Translations under genes and position numbers: made by a program
The notes under the pieces: generated by a model
What the model saw: only the letters and a program-made list of their open reading frames with translations
Told to the model about the DNA's origin: nothing
Databases searched by the model: none
From: Dehalococcoidia bacterium
GTDB lineage: Bacteria; Chloroflexota; Dehalococcoidia; Dehalococcoidales; Fen-1064
Assembly (NCBI GenBank): GCA_011171075.1
Contig: DUFD01000019.1
Span: forward strand, 1-64,000
Length of the DNA: 64,000 nt
Direction: 5' to 3'
Shown here: positions 9,000 to 17,952 of the stretch, one piece after another
How the letters are laid out: each line of letters starts with the position of its first letter
Numbering within the stretch: the stretch's first letter is position 1

Positions 9000-10940
9000 T
9001 TGGAAGGCATCTTTGGTATTTTCAATTTCAATGGTCGGGTAAATCAACGGCAACTCCAGAATATGGCGCAAGCACTGAATCTGCAGTCGGAAGCTAACTT
9101 CGTCATTGACGAGCAGATAGGATTGGGTGTGCAACGCATGCCTTTAATTACAAAGATTCAAACATCTAGTCCTGCTTGGACCAAAGATGGCTCTCTATGT
9201 GTCATCCTTAATGGAGATATTTTAAACTTTCCTGAACTTCGTAGTGACCTGGAGCGCCGTGGATATGAGTTTGACTCTGATTCGGATGCGGAGCTGGTCG
9301 CCAACCTCTACCTCGACAGAGGTGAGGAGTTTTTGAAGGAACTCAATGGATTGTTTGCTTTAGCTATCTGGGACCGCCGGATGAATGAAATTATCTTGGC
9401 TCAGGATAGATATGGTGGTATCAGGCAGCTTTATTATGCACAACTACCTGATGCATTGGTATTCGCCTCAAGTATTCGGCCTATCTTAGCTAGTGGAGAA
9501 ATAGTACCGGAGGTAGATAAAGATAGTCTTGTAGAATTTTTCTCTATAGGCCGTGTCCTCCCACCATATACTCTGTTTCACAGTATAAGCAAACTAACCC
9601 CCGGATACATAGTCCAATGTCGGCAAGGTTCGGTATCTACCAAGCTCATCCATAGCTTTACGTTTACTCCTGAAAACAGGGTCGATGCAGGCTATCTTCT
9701 TGAGAAATATTATACTGAGGCAGTTGAAAGGAGTCTGGTTGCTGATGGTTCCATTGGTCTACTTCTCAGTGGCGGATTTGATAGTAGCTTAAATGTCGCC
9801 ATGGCTAGCAAGCTATCCCGTGGACCTTTAGATACGTTCTCACTCGGGTTCAAGGACACAGCTCTGGACGAATCGTATTATGCCCGCTTGGTAGCGGATT
9901 ACTTTAAGACAAATCATCATGAATATGTCTTGGATTCGAGTGATGCCCTAGAAGTCCTGCCACAAATTGTCTGGTGCCAGGAGGAGCCTCTGCATGATTT
10001 GTCGGCAGTGCCCTCATATCATGTTGCCCGCTTCGCTAAATCACATGTGGACGCTGTGGTCGCCGGTGATGGCCCCGACCACCTGTGGGGGCGAAATTCT
10101 CTGTTCTTAGCAGCACGTCGTTTGTTTAATACGCTGAACAGAGCTGGTCTTTTCAAGAAGTTGTTATTGAAAGATTCAGGCGGGCGGTTTTCAAAGTACT
10201 ACCCGATAAGGGTCGCGAGGAGACTGGCTTATTGGGCTGATAAGCCAGTAGCCAGATTCTACCTGGATTCAACTTCCAGGTGGCTCGAAAACACGTCAAG
10301 CATAGAAAGAACACCCGTATTCCTCTCAAAGGAATTACAAACCGGGTGGTATGACAGAATCAATCTGGCTCAGTTACTTCCCCTTGATACTGTTGATGAT
10401 TTTCACTGTATGGTGAACTGTGACTTAATGGTGGAAGGGTCTTTTGGGGTCTTCGCCAAATTTGGTAAGGTAGCGGCTGGGCAGTCTCTGCAGGTGCGAG
10501 AACCATACCTAGACAACTCCTTGGTCGATCACATCAACCATTTGCCGGAGACACTGAAGGTAAAAGGTAATACGTGGCAGCAACTCAGGGGTACAGCTCA
10601 ACGGAAGTACTTGTTACGCCATACACTGGGCAAGAAGCTATTACCCCACGAAATCCTTATGAAACCCAAGGCTGGTTTCTCACCGCCGATGAATCAGTGG
10701 TTACGAGAATATCTAAAAGGACTGGATGTTAATGAGATTATGAGCCCCTCGATAAAGAAAGCAGGATTTTTTGACCTCGCCTCTGTTGAAAATATATTCG
10801 AGGAATACCTGAAGAACCCGCAACGTAGTAATTACGGTCCATATATGCTGCTTTCTTTTGCTGTGTGGCACAGGCTATATATTGACAAGTTTAATACAGA
10901 AAATCCAAATGTTTCTTTGACTGAGCTTTTATATGAGTGA
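9000..10940 (+). CDS. Asparagine synthase-related protein lacking the Cys2 nucleophile
   Basis: TTG start then EGIFGIFNFNG in place of MCGIxGI; PP-loop LLSGGFDSSL; AsnB-like C-terminus. Confidence 0.85.
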   Translation: MEGIFGIFNFNGRVNQRQLQNMAQALNLQSEANFVIDEQIGLGVQRMPLITKIQTSSPAWTKDGSLCVILNGDILNFPELRSDLERRGYEFDSDSDAELVANLYLDRGEEFLKELNGLFALAIWDRRMNEIILAQDRYGGIRQLYYAQLPDALVFASSIRPILASGEIVPEVDKDSLVEFFSIGRVLPPYTLFHSISKLTPGYIVQCRQGSVSTKLIHSFTFTPENRVDAGYLLEKYYTEAVERSLVADGSIGLLLSGGFDSSLNVAMASKLSRGPLDTFSLGFKDTALDESYYARLVADYFKTNHHEYVLDSSDALEVLPQIVWCQEEPLHDLSAVPSYHVARFAKSHVDAVVAGDGPDHLWGRNSLFLAARRLFNTLNRAGLFKKLLLKDSGGRFSKYYPIRVARRLAYWADKPVARFYLDSTSRWLENTSSIERTPVFLSKELQTGWYDRINLAQLLPLDTVDDFHCMVNCDLMVEGSFGVFAKFGKVAAGQSLQVREPYLDNSLVDHINHLPETLKVKGNTWQQLRGTAQRKYLLRHTLGKKLLPHEILMKPKAGFSPPMNQWLREYLKGLDVNEIMSPSIKKAGFFDLASVENIFEEYLKNPQRSNYGPYMLLSFAVWHRLYIDKFNTENPNVSLTELLYE

Positions 10941-11234
10941 CCTCAAAATATAAAGACTGATCAGGGTGTGGTATAACTATGAAAAACCTGGACAGAGGAG
11001 GTGTCTTACCATAAAGAGTTGGAGAACCTTCAGTCTGGGATTCAAGGATCTGCGGTTAAAGATTTGCATGGTGGCAGAGTCCGTTGGGCGGATGTTTACC
11101 GTATTTGATGCAAGCTATACTTAATCTTAAGCCTCATATGTAATTGGAAGGGTCGGCACAGTTCGTATGTGTTTGACAATGTTGATTATCTGGGGGATGT
11201 CTGAGGGGCAGGAGGCTGGCTGAATAAGAACTTA

Positions 11235-11322
11235 CTTGATAAGCACGGTTGCGCAATCTGGAAGACATAGTGAAAAGCGCCTGGCAGTGGCAAAGTAAGT
11301 TTCTGGATGGATACTCAGATTA
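11235..11322 (+). pseudogene. Remnant of a second galE C-terminus
   Basis: After a TAA the frame reads ARLRNLEDIVKSAWQWQSKFLDGYSD*, matching the intact GalE end LEEIVQSAWQWQSKFLDGYSD*; 43 consecutive identical nt plus silent differences. Confidence 0.85.
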
Positions 11323-11347
11323 GCTGTCACTATATTTTGGAGGTAAC

Positions 11348-12067
11348 ATGAAGAGCCTGGTATTGAGTAGCGGTTTCGGCACGAGGCTCTATCCATTGAC
11401 ACGTACTGTGGCAAAGGGTTTGCTTGAATATCGGGGCCGCCCGCTGATTGACTACGTGATAGACAAGATTCCCCAGGATGTGGACATCTTGGTAAACGTC
11501 AACAAGAAGTTTGAGGATGATTTCCACCGGTGGCGTGAGGGCAACCGCCGGCAGATTAAAATATGTGTCGAGCCGGTGTATAACGAGGAACAGAGCCTGG
11601 GGGCTATTGGCTCGATTACTTACTGGATAAAGAATGAGAATATCACCGAAGACCTGCTGGTACTCGCCAGCGATAATTACTTTGAGTTTAGTATGACCGA
11701 ATTTATTGGCAGGTTCAACGGCAGAAACGCGCTGGTAGCCGTGCAGGATATCGGAGATATCAGCCTGGCGAGCAAGTACGGCGTCGTCCAGCTTGACGGT
11801 GACAGGATTGTGCGCTTTGAGGAGAAGCCTCCCGAGCCGAAATCGAGCCTTATTGCCACCGCTTGCTGGGTACTGCCGGCGAGGGTGTTTCCCATCATGC
11901 TTGAGTACTCCAGTGCAGGCAAGAGGGATAACCTGGGTAGCTTCATTACCTATTTAGTCGAAGAAATAAAAGAGGACGTCTATGCCTTTCCGTTCACCGA
12001 GCGCTGGCTGGATATCGGCAGTATTGAGGTCTATGAGGCACTTCAACGGGAAGGTGGGTCGGGCTGA
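11348..12067 (+). CDS. Sugar nucleotidyltransferase (NTP_transferase family)
   Basis: LVLSSGFGTRLYPLTRTVAKGLLEYRGRPLIDY; WLDIGSIEVY. Confidence 0.88.
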   Translation: MKSLVLSSGFGTRLYPLTRTVAKGLLEYRGRPLIDYVIDKIPQDVDILVNVNKKFEDDFHRWREGNRRQIKICVEPVYNEEQSLGAIGSITYWIKNENITEDLLVLASDNYFEFSMTEFIGRFNGRNALVAVQDIGDISLASKYGVVQLDGDRIVRFEEKPPEPKSSLIATACWVLPARVFPIMLEYSSAGKRDNLGSFITYLVEEIKEDVYAFPFTERWLDIGSIEVYEALQREGGSG

Positions 12068-12103
12068 CCATCCCCGTTGGTCTGTATCAAAGAGAAAAGA
12101 GTG

Positions 12104-12864
12104 ATGGGAGTCACCGATTATTTCGAGGCACCGCCGGAGTTACTACCATGTCTGCCTGAGCTCCTGGCCGATATCTGGGCACTGGGAAGCTCGCCGGAGA
12201 TTGTTGTTGAATGGCTGCGTTCCCTTCAATTACCACCGGAGGCGACTCAAATTCTTGACCTGGGGTGTGGCAAAGGTGCAGTTTCGGTCAATCTGGCCAA
12301 AGAACTCGGTTTCAAAATTAAGGGGATTGATTTTTTCGAGCCGTTCCTAGTTGAGGCTAGGGAAAAAGCCAGAAAACTGGGGGTCGAGGGATTAAGCTCT
12401 TTTGAATGCGCCGATATGCTTGATATCCTCAAGGAGTCAAGTGATTATGACATCGTCATCTATACAGGTGTCGGTGGGTTGCTTGGATCTTTCGACCAAT
12501 GCGTACTTCGACTCAGGCAAACCGTCAGACCCGGGGGTTACATGGTTATCGACGATGGATTTCGTGTGACATCAGACGAAATAAGTCGTTCCGGTTATGA
12601 CCATTACACCTATTATCAGGAGACCATTCGTCAGCTCACTCCCCACGGCGATATCATACTCCGGGAAAATATCGTCCCGGTTGAAGACATTAAGAGCAGG
12701 CACTAGCGTGAGACAGGATTAATTGCCAGGCGGGTCGAGAGCTTGGCGCAGGAACATCCTGAACTGGCAAATTCCTTTTTCGATTATCTGAGCGTGAAAA
12801 GCAGGAGTGTGAGATACTTGAGCGGGACGTCGCCGAAGCAATGTGGTTGCTTCAGAGAGTCTAG
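12104..12864 (+). pseudogene. SAM-dependent methyltransferase with disrupted C-terminus (continuous N-terminal ORF to 12706)
   Basis: ILDLGCGKGAVSVNLA SAM motif; in-frame TAG at 12704-12706, then RETGLIARRVESLAQEHPELANSFFDYL in the same frame and EKQECEILERDVAEAMWLLQRV* in another frame ending at 12864. Confidence 0.65.
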
Positions 12865-13026
12865 TATCTTGGTGGGAAGGTGATATTTAGCGACAAAATA
12901 ATCCGGTTACGATCTCTCAATCAGTAATGGTAAAAGGCTCAGTACACGTGGGACTATATAGGACTTCAAAGAATATGTTACGGCATCGACTTAACATCAC
13001 TGGTGAGGTTAACCTCGGAGGTTCTG

Positions 13027-13743
13027 ATGCAGAATAGACAATTAAACTTACAGATACCAGTCAATACTGTCGTCAAAGCCATAGTTATCATTCTTGCGCT
13101 GCTCTTGGTTGCGAATATCGTGGTAATTATTGTCGGACATACTACGGGCCATTATTCCTTGTATGGGGTACTCCCCTTGTTTCGCCTTGACCAGGAGCAC
13201 AACGTACCAACATATTTCGCTACGGTTATTCTACTGGTGTCTTCGGTGCTTTTATATACGATATTTCGTATCCATAAACGTGATAATCTGTCTGATAGTA
13301 AGTATTGGCGTTTGTTATCCTTGATATTTTTATTGTTGTCACTAGATGAGGCAGCTGGTCTCCATGAATTGCTAATTCGCCCTTTGAAGGACCTACTTGG
13401 TATAGATGAACCGTCACTATTCTATTTCGCATGGGTGATTCCGGGCATAATTATCTGTGTGGTATTCGCTCTCTATTTCTTCAGGTTTTATTTAAGTCTT
13501 CCTTCACGATATAGACTACTGTTCGGTATATCTGCGTTAGTATTTGTTGGCGGTTTCTTAGGTATGGAAATAGTGGATGGATTTTTTGCTCCAACCATGG
13601 GTGAACGTACTCTTCTTTATGACATTCTTACTACAATAGAGGAATTCATGGAGTTATCCGGGATTGCTCTATTTATCTACTCATTACTGGACTATATAAA
13701 GTCGCGCGGTGATACTATTTCCGTTTCACTTTCCGGACAGTAA
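13027..13743 (+). CDS. Polytopic membrane protein of unknown function
   Basis: Multiple hydrophobic segments; ATG 13027 preceded by GGAGG. Confidence 0.65.
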   Translation: MQNRQLNLQIPVNTVVKAIVIILALLLVANIVVIIVGHTTGHYSLYGVLPLFRLDQEHNVPTYFATVILLVSSVLLYTIFRIHKRDNLSDSKYWRLLSLIFLLLSLDEAAGLHELLIRPLKDLLGIDEPSLFYFAWVIPGIIICVVFALYFFRFYLSLPSRYRLLFGISALVFVGGFLGMEIVDGFFAPTMGERTLLYDILTTIEEFMELSGIALFIYSLLDYIKSRGDTISVSLSGQ

Positions 13744-13782
13744 TTCGTATCTATAGGCGTCAGTCTGAGATAGTGATACTGG

Positions 13783-14595
13783 CTATAGTCTTTCTATCAA
13801 TAGCGGCAGCAGGCTCAGTATACCCAGGACAATACAGAATTTCCAGAAGCGTACCTTGGCTGCCAGCTTAATGAGGGCACCGATGGTCAGTATCCCGAAA
13901 ACGAAGGCGGCCACCAGCCCGCAGATAGCCGCCATATCAAAGCTAACCCCCTCAATTAAACCCAGCCCTATCTCTGCGGCCAGCACTACCGGGATGCTCA
14001 TCAGGAAACTGATTTTAATAGCACGCTGCGGGTCGTATCCCCGAAAGAAGAGGGTGGAGATAGTGAGCCCCGAGCGGCTGAGACCGGGGAAGGCCGCGAA
14101 TGCCTGTACCACCCCGGCAATAACGGCGTCCTTCATGCTGGTCGTCTCTTTCGTACCGGAAAACCTGGGGGCATATCTCTGCACCAGTCCGGTGATTATC
14201 AGGAACCCCCCGATAGCAGCCATGATGATACCGGCGGGTACCTCTTCCTGCTCCAGTCCGATTAGCAACAGTGGAGACCCGATGGCAGCCGTCAGTACCG
14301 TCGAGATGATGAGGAAGGAAATCAGCTTGCTGCGTTCCGTTGTCTGACCGCTTTTCAGTTCTCTTGTGTACTGCGGTAGGTGTCGTATCAGGTCCGAGAT
14401 GTCCCTTCTGAAATAGAGCACGGCCGCAATTAGCGTCCCGGTATGAAGCCATAAAGACATACGGATAGCTTCAGCCAGTGGTTCATCAAAAAAGTGTAAT
14501 TGGATGAGGGTATTGATGCCCTCGCTACTAACGGGTAACCACTCTGTTATTCCCTGGATTATCCCCAGAATTATACCCTGAACGAACGACGCCAT
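13783..14595 (-). CDS. uppP: Undecaprenyl-diphosphate phosphatase (UppP/BacA family)
   Basis: GIIQGITEWLPVSSEG and FPGLSRSGLTI motifs, polytopic membrane protein. Confidence 0.85.
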   Translation of the reverse strand: MASFVQGIILGIIQGITEWLPVSSEGINTLIQLHFFDEPLAEAIRMSLWLHTGTLIAAVLYFRRDISDLIRHLPQYTRELKSGQTTERSKLISFLIISTVLTAAIGSPLLLIGLEQEEVPAGIIMAAIGGFLIITGLVQRYAPRFSGTKETTSMKDAVIAGVVQAFAAFPGLSRSGLTISTLFFRGYDPQRAIKISFLMSIPVVLAAEIGLGLIEGVSFDMAAICGLVAAFVFGILTIGALIKLAAKVRFWKFCIVLGILSLLPLLIERL

Positions 14596-14981
14596 TATTC
14601 CCGGTTACCGCCACGCCTATCGTCGCCCTGCCGTCTTTCTCGCAGCCTTCTGAGCTGGGTGATGAAGACACCGGTGGCAAACAGGATTATCAATACCGCT
14701 GCGGCAACCTCCAGCCACCGGATTACAGGATTCCTCTCAACGAAATAGACCGAGCCATTTACCGCAATGATAATCATGAAGATGAGCCAGGCGATGGCCA
14801 GGGCTATCAATAATAACTGGCTGATGACAACAACTACCGCGAACCTCAGTCGTCGACGCAGCGGCGGCCCGCTGCCCATACCGAGGAAACGTCCCAAATA
14901 GGAGCCCCGAAGCCTCCCCTCATGCTCCGGGGCTTTATTATCCTGTTGCTCGGGTATTGACGGTTTATTGTCAGTACCCAC
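14595..14981 (-). CDS. Small two-TM membrane protein, unknown
   Basis: Overlaps the uppP start by 1 nt; two hydrophobic segments, charged ends. Confidence 0.55.
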   Translation of the reverse strand: MGTDNKPSIPEQQDNKAPEHEGRLRGSYLGRFLGMGSGPPLRRRLRFAVVVVISQLLLIALAIAWLIFMIIIAVNGSVYFVERNPVIRWLEVAAAVLIILFATGVFITQLRRLRERRQGDDRRGGNRE

Positions 14982-15002
14982 AATTTGTCCTCAATAGAGA
15001 TT

Positions 15003-16982
15003 TTATTCCGCGGATTCTGCCCTCAGCATATCACGATTTCGGTGCAGTATCAAAAGTACCGCCAGCAGTGAGATAATCAGTACACCCCCGATTATCTCAC
15101 CTAGGGTTGCCCAGCTGGCCACACCGGCCGCGGTCGCGGGGGTAATTATCAGCCTCACCGGCGGTGAAACCTCAATCACACCCTCACTGGTACGTAGCTC
15201 TGCCTGGAAGGTATAGGTGCCGCTCGTCCAGCTCTCGACAGGAACGTAACTCAGGCTGCCGGTACGCATGTCTGGCTCTGATTGACCTGAGGCAATAAGG
15301 ATAACCTCTTCCAGTGGTTCATCGTCCAGGCCTACCTCCAGTACAAGCTCGATACCGGGCTGCGAGAATAGTGTCGCATAGTAAGATTCGTTTATCCCGT
15401 AGTCTACTCTGGTGGAGGTAATTACGCCCGTATCGCTTTCATAGCTGGGGGTGATACCGAATAGCTCGATTGCCGCCTCAGGCTTATATGCGTTATTAAC
15501 TACGAGTGTACCGGTAGTGCCATTGACATCTATCAGGTACACGCCGACATCCTCCCTGGTTATGGTGAAGGATACCTCTTGGCTTGCCCCGCCAGCCAGG
15601 TCAACGATGCTCTCTATGGCTTCTACTACGTCGTCGATGCTCAGCGTCACGTTGTAGCTCCCGCCGGCTTCACCCGTATTTGTAATAAGGGCGTTGATAG
15701 TCACTTCCTGACCGATATTTACCTCGGAGGGACTGATGGTCAGCCAGCTCACGGTGAAAGCAGCCGGTTCTGTTGGTGTAGTGAAGTTATAATCTGGTGA
15801 TATCACCAGATTGCCTGCCTCATCTTGAGACAGGGTCCGATAGTGATAAACAGTACCAGGTGTCAAGCCGGTCAGATAGACCACGTGTTCCGTGACCAGT
15901 GTTTCGTCCAGGGGTGAGAACTGGCTCGGACTTGCCCAGTATTCTACCTGGCTGGTGCTCGGTTCGGTTGTTGTCCAGCAAATCACGGCGTTGTCCGTGC
16001 CGATATCAGAGGCGGTTACCTCCTGGATAACAGGTGGGCTTTCATCCGGCTCGTCTTGTTCCTCAGGTTCGTCCGATGATTCTTCTGAATCATCACCGAC
16101 GCCTCCGCCTCCGCCTCCGCCAGGATTATCGTCACCGACGTCTCCACCACCGCCACCACCGGGTGGGTTGGGGATGTTAACGGTGATGGTGATGTCTTCA
16201 GAGTCGGTCAACTCGCCGTCAGATACTTCGAAGTGGACATTCTCATAGGTACCCGCCCCGCCGATACCGGGTGTCCATGTGAAGGCTCTCGTCTCCGTGT
16301 CGAAGTTGGCGCCTTCCGGCAGGTTAGAAGCGGAGTATGTCAACGCATCTCCGTCCGGGTCAGTGGCAGAGATGAAAAACATAATCAGTTGGCCCTCGTT
16401 GACAGATTTATCACCAATAGCGCTGATTACCGGGGGTCGATTGTTTGTATCCTGGCCGTCAACAATGACTTGGCTACTAATGAGACTGACTGGCACAGAC
16501 TGGCCATTTGCGTCTCCCACGACAACCCCTGAAAGTGTGAGAGGACAGGTCCCTCCGCCCGGACCGGCAGTCAGGGTAATTGTGGCGAATGTCCCAGCTG
16601 TCGATACTGTCTGGCCCGGGGTGATGATTGCCCCGGCTACTCCACTGATAGTCCCGGCCGTATTGTTTATCGTACCAGCGTTGAAGTAGGTGGCGGCTCC
16701 ACCCTGAGACAGCAGGTTACCTTCGGTGACATTACTGGCTGTAACCAGCGACTGGTCGAAGGACAGGTTGAACTGTGCGCCGGCTATGGCAGTACCGGGC
16801 TCGACCACTATACTTACGGTGAACTGCTCCCCTGCTTCAACCTCGTTCGGTGCGGAAACACTGACAGTAGTGGTCTCATCGGCATACGTCATGCCACTAG
16901 GGAACAGTCCCAGAGTGACTATTATTATGAAAGTCAATACCTTTGCCATATTGAATAATTTCTTGTGTTTCATCACATCCAC
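15003..16982 (-). CDS. Cohesin-domain protein with Ig-like, fibronectin-like and CARDB-like domains and a C-terminal TM anchor
   Basis: Signal peptide; cohesin-like TTTVSVSAPNEVEAGEQFTVSIVVEPGTAIAGAQFNLSFDQSLV...; Gly-rich/acidic linker; C-terminal GGVLIISLLAVLLILHRNR. Confidence 0.8.
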   Translation of the reverse strand: MDVMKHKKLFNMAKVLTFIIIVTLGLFPSGMTYADETTTVSVSAPNEVEAGEQFTVSIVVEPGTAIAGAQFNLSFDQSLVTASNVTEGNLLSQGGAATYFNAGTINNTAGTISGVAGAIITPGQTVSTAGTFATITLTAGPGGGTCPLTLSGVVVGDANGQSVPVSLISSQVIVDGQDTNNRPPVISAIGDKSVNEGQLIMFFISATDPDGDALTYSASNLPEGANFDTETRAFTWTPGIGGAGTYENVHFEVSDGELTDSEDITITVNIPNPPGGGGGGDVGDDNPGGGGGGGVGDDSEESSDEPEEQDEPDESPPVIQEVTASDIGTDNAVICWTTTEPSTSQVEYWASPSQFSPLDETLVTEHVVYLTGLTPGTVYHYRTLSQDEAGNLVISPDYNFTTPTEPAAFTVSWLTISPSEVNIGQEVTINALITNTGEAGGSYNVTLSIDDVVEAIESIVDLAGGASQEVSFTITREDVGVYLIDVNGTTGTLVVNNAYKPEAAIELFGITPSYESDTGVITSTRVDYGINESYYATLFSQPGIELVLEVGLDDEPLEEVILIASGQSEPDMRTGSLSYVPVESWTSGTYTFQAELRTSEGVIEVSPPVRLIITPATAAGVASWATLGEIIGGVLIISLLAVLLILHRNRDMLRAESAE

Positions 16983-16984
16983 CC
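16690..16984 (-). repeat. 5' end of cohesin gene, near-identical copy 1
   Basis: Aligns to 17658-17952 at constant offset 968 with few mismatches. Confidence 0.85.
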
Positions 16985-17950
16985 CTACCCCGTCCAGTTC
17001 TGACCAATGATAATCATATCGAGAACGTTGATGTTTCCATCTTCGTTGGCGTCAGCCTGCGTCCAGCCGGCGAGGCCTGTTTCGCCCCAGTGCTGTCCAA
17101 TTACTATCATGTCGAGAACATTGGTAGCTCCATCGCCATTGACATCCCAGTCATCGTAGAGTTGGACTACCGTGATGTTGATATCCTCGGGGTCAGTGTA
17201 ATGCCCATCGGATACCTCGAAGTGGACTGCATAGTTACCTGCCTGGTTGTAGCGTGGTGTCCAGGAGAAAGTTCTGTTAGAAGGTGTAAATATGGCCCCT
17301 GATGGCAGGTTAGAGGCCGAGTAGGTCAACGTATCTCCGTCTGCATCAGTGGCGGAGATGGTGAATGTCACCAACTGACCTTCGTTAACAGACTTATCAC
17401 CAATAGTATTGAGAACAGGGGGTTGGTTGATCACGACCTGACCATTGATGGCGCTTACTGACACGGACTGGCCATTCGCGTCTCCCACAACGACACCTGA
17501 GAGGGTGAGAGAACAGGTGCCTCCGCCTGTACCGGCAGTCAGGGTTATTGTGGCGAATGTCCCCACCGTTGATATTGTCTGGCCTGGTGTGATGATTGCC
17601 CCGGCTACTCCACTGATAGTTCCGGTTGTGTTGTTTATTGTACCCGGGTTGAAATAGGTTGCAGCCCCGCCCTGCGACAGCAGGTTACCTTCGGCGACAT
17701 TACTGGCTGTAATCATCGATTGGTCGAAGGAAAGGTCAAACTGCACACCGGCGATTTCTGCTCCAGGCCCTACCACTATACTTACGGTGAACTGTTCCCC
17801 TGCTTCAACCTCACTCGGTGCGGAAACGCTGACAGTAGTGGTCTCATCGGCATACGTCATGCCAGAAGGGAATAATCCCAGAGTGACTATTATTATGAAA
17901 GTCAATACCTTTGCCATTTTGAATAATTTCTTGTGTTTCATCACATCCAC
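16985..17950 (-). CDS. Cohesin + Ig-like + dockerin type I protein
   Basis: Same cohesin N-terminus; C-terminal dockerin with two Ca loops DVNGDGATNVLDMIVIGQHWG and DANEDGNINVLDMIIIGQNWT. Confidence 0.85.
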   Translation of the reverse strand: MDVMKHKKLFKMAKVLTFIIIVTLGLFPSGMTYADETTTVSVSAPSEVEAGEQFTVSIVVGPGAEIAGVQFDLSFDQSMITASNVAEGNLLSQGGAATYFNPGTINNTTGTISGVAGAIITPGQTISTVGTFATITLTAGTGGGTCSLTLSGVVVGDANGQSVSVSAINGQVVINQPPVLNTIGDKSVNEGQLVTFTISATDADGDTLTYSASNLPSGAIFTPSNRTFSWTPRYNQAGNYAVHFEVSDGHYTDPEDINITVVQLYDDWDVNGDGATNVLDMIVIGQHWGETGLAGWTQADANEDGNINVLDMIIIGQNWTG

Positions 17951-17952
17951 CC
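17658..17952 (-). repeat. 5' end of cohesin gene, near-identical copy 2
   Basis: Aligns to 16690-16984. Confidence 0.85.

Noticed and set aside
8901-11256. Asparagine-synthase region as a transposon
   Set aside because: No transposase, no terminal inverted repeats; the flanking repeat is galE coding sequence.
13003-13743. Exosortase/archaeosortase candidate, given FemAB, deacetylase and Wzz-like genes typical of XrtA loci
   Set aside because: No exosortase Cys/Arg motifs seen in the protein and no PEP-CTERM-like tails in the window.
15892-16248. Plus-strand ORF with poly-proline/serine translation
   Set aside because: Antisense to the Gly-rich linker of the cohesin gene; composition artefact.
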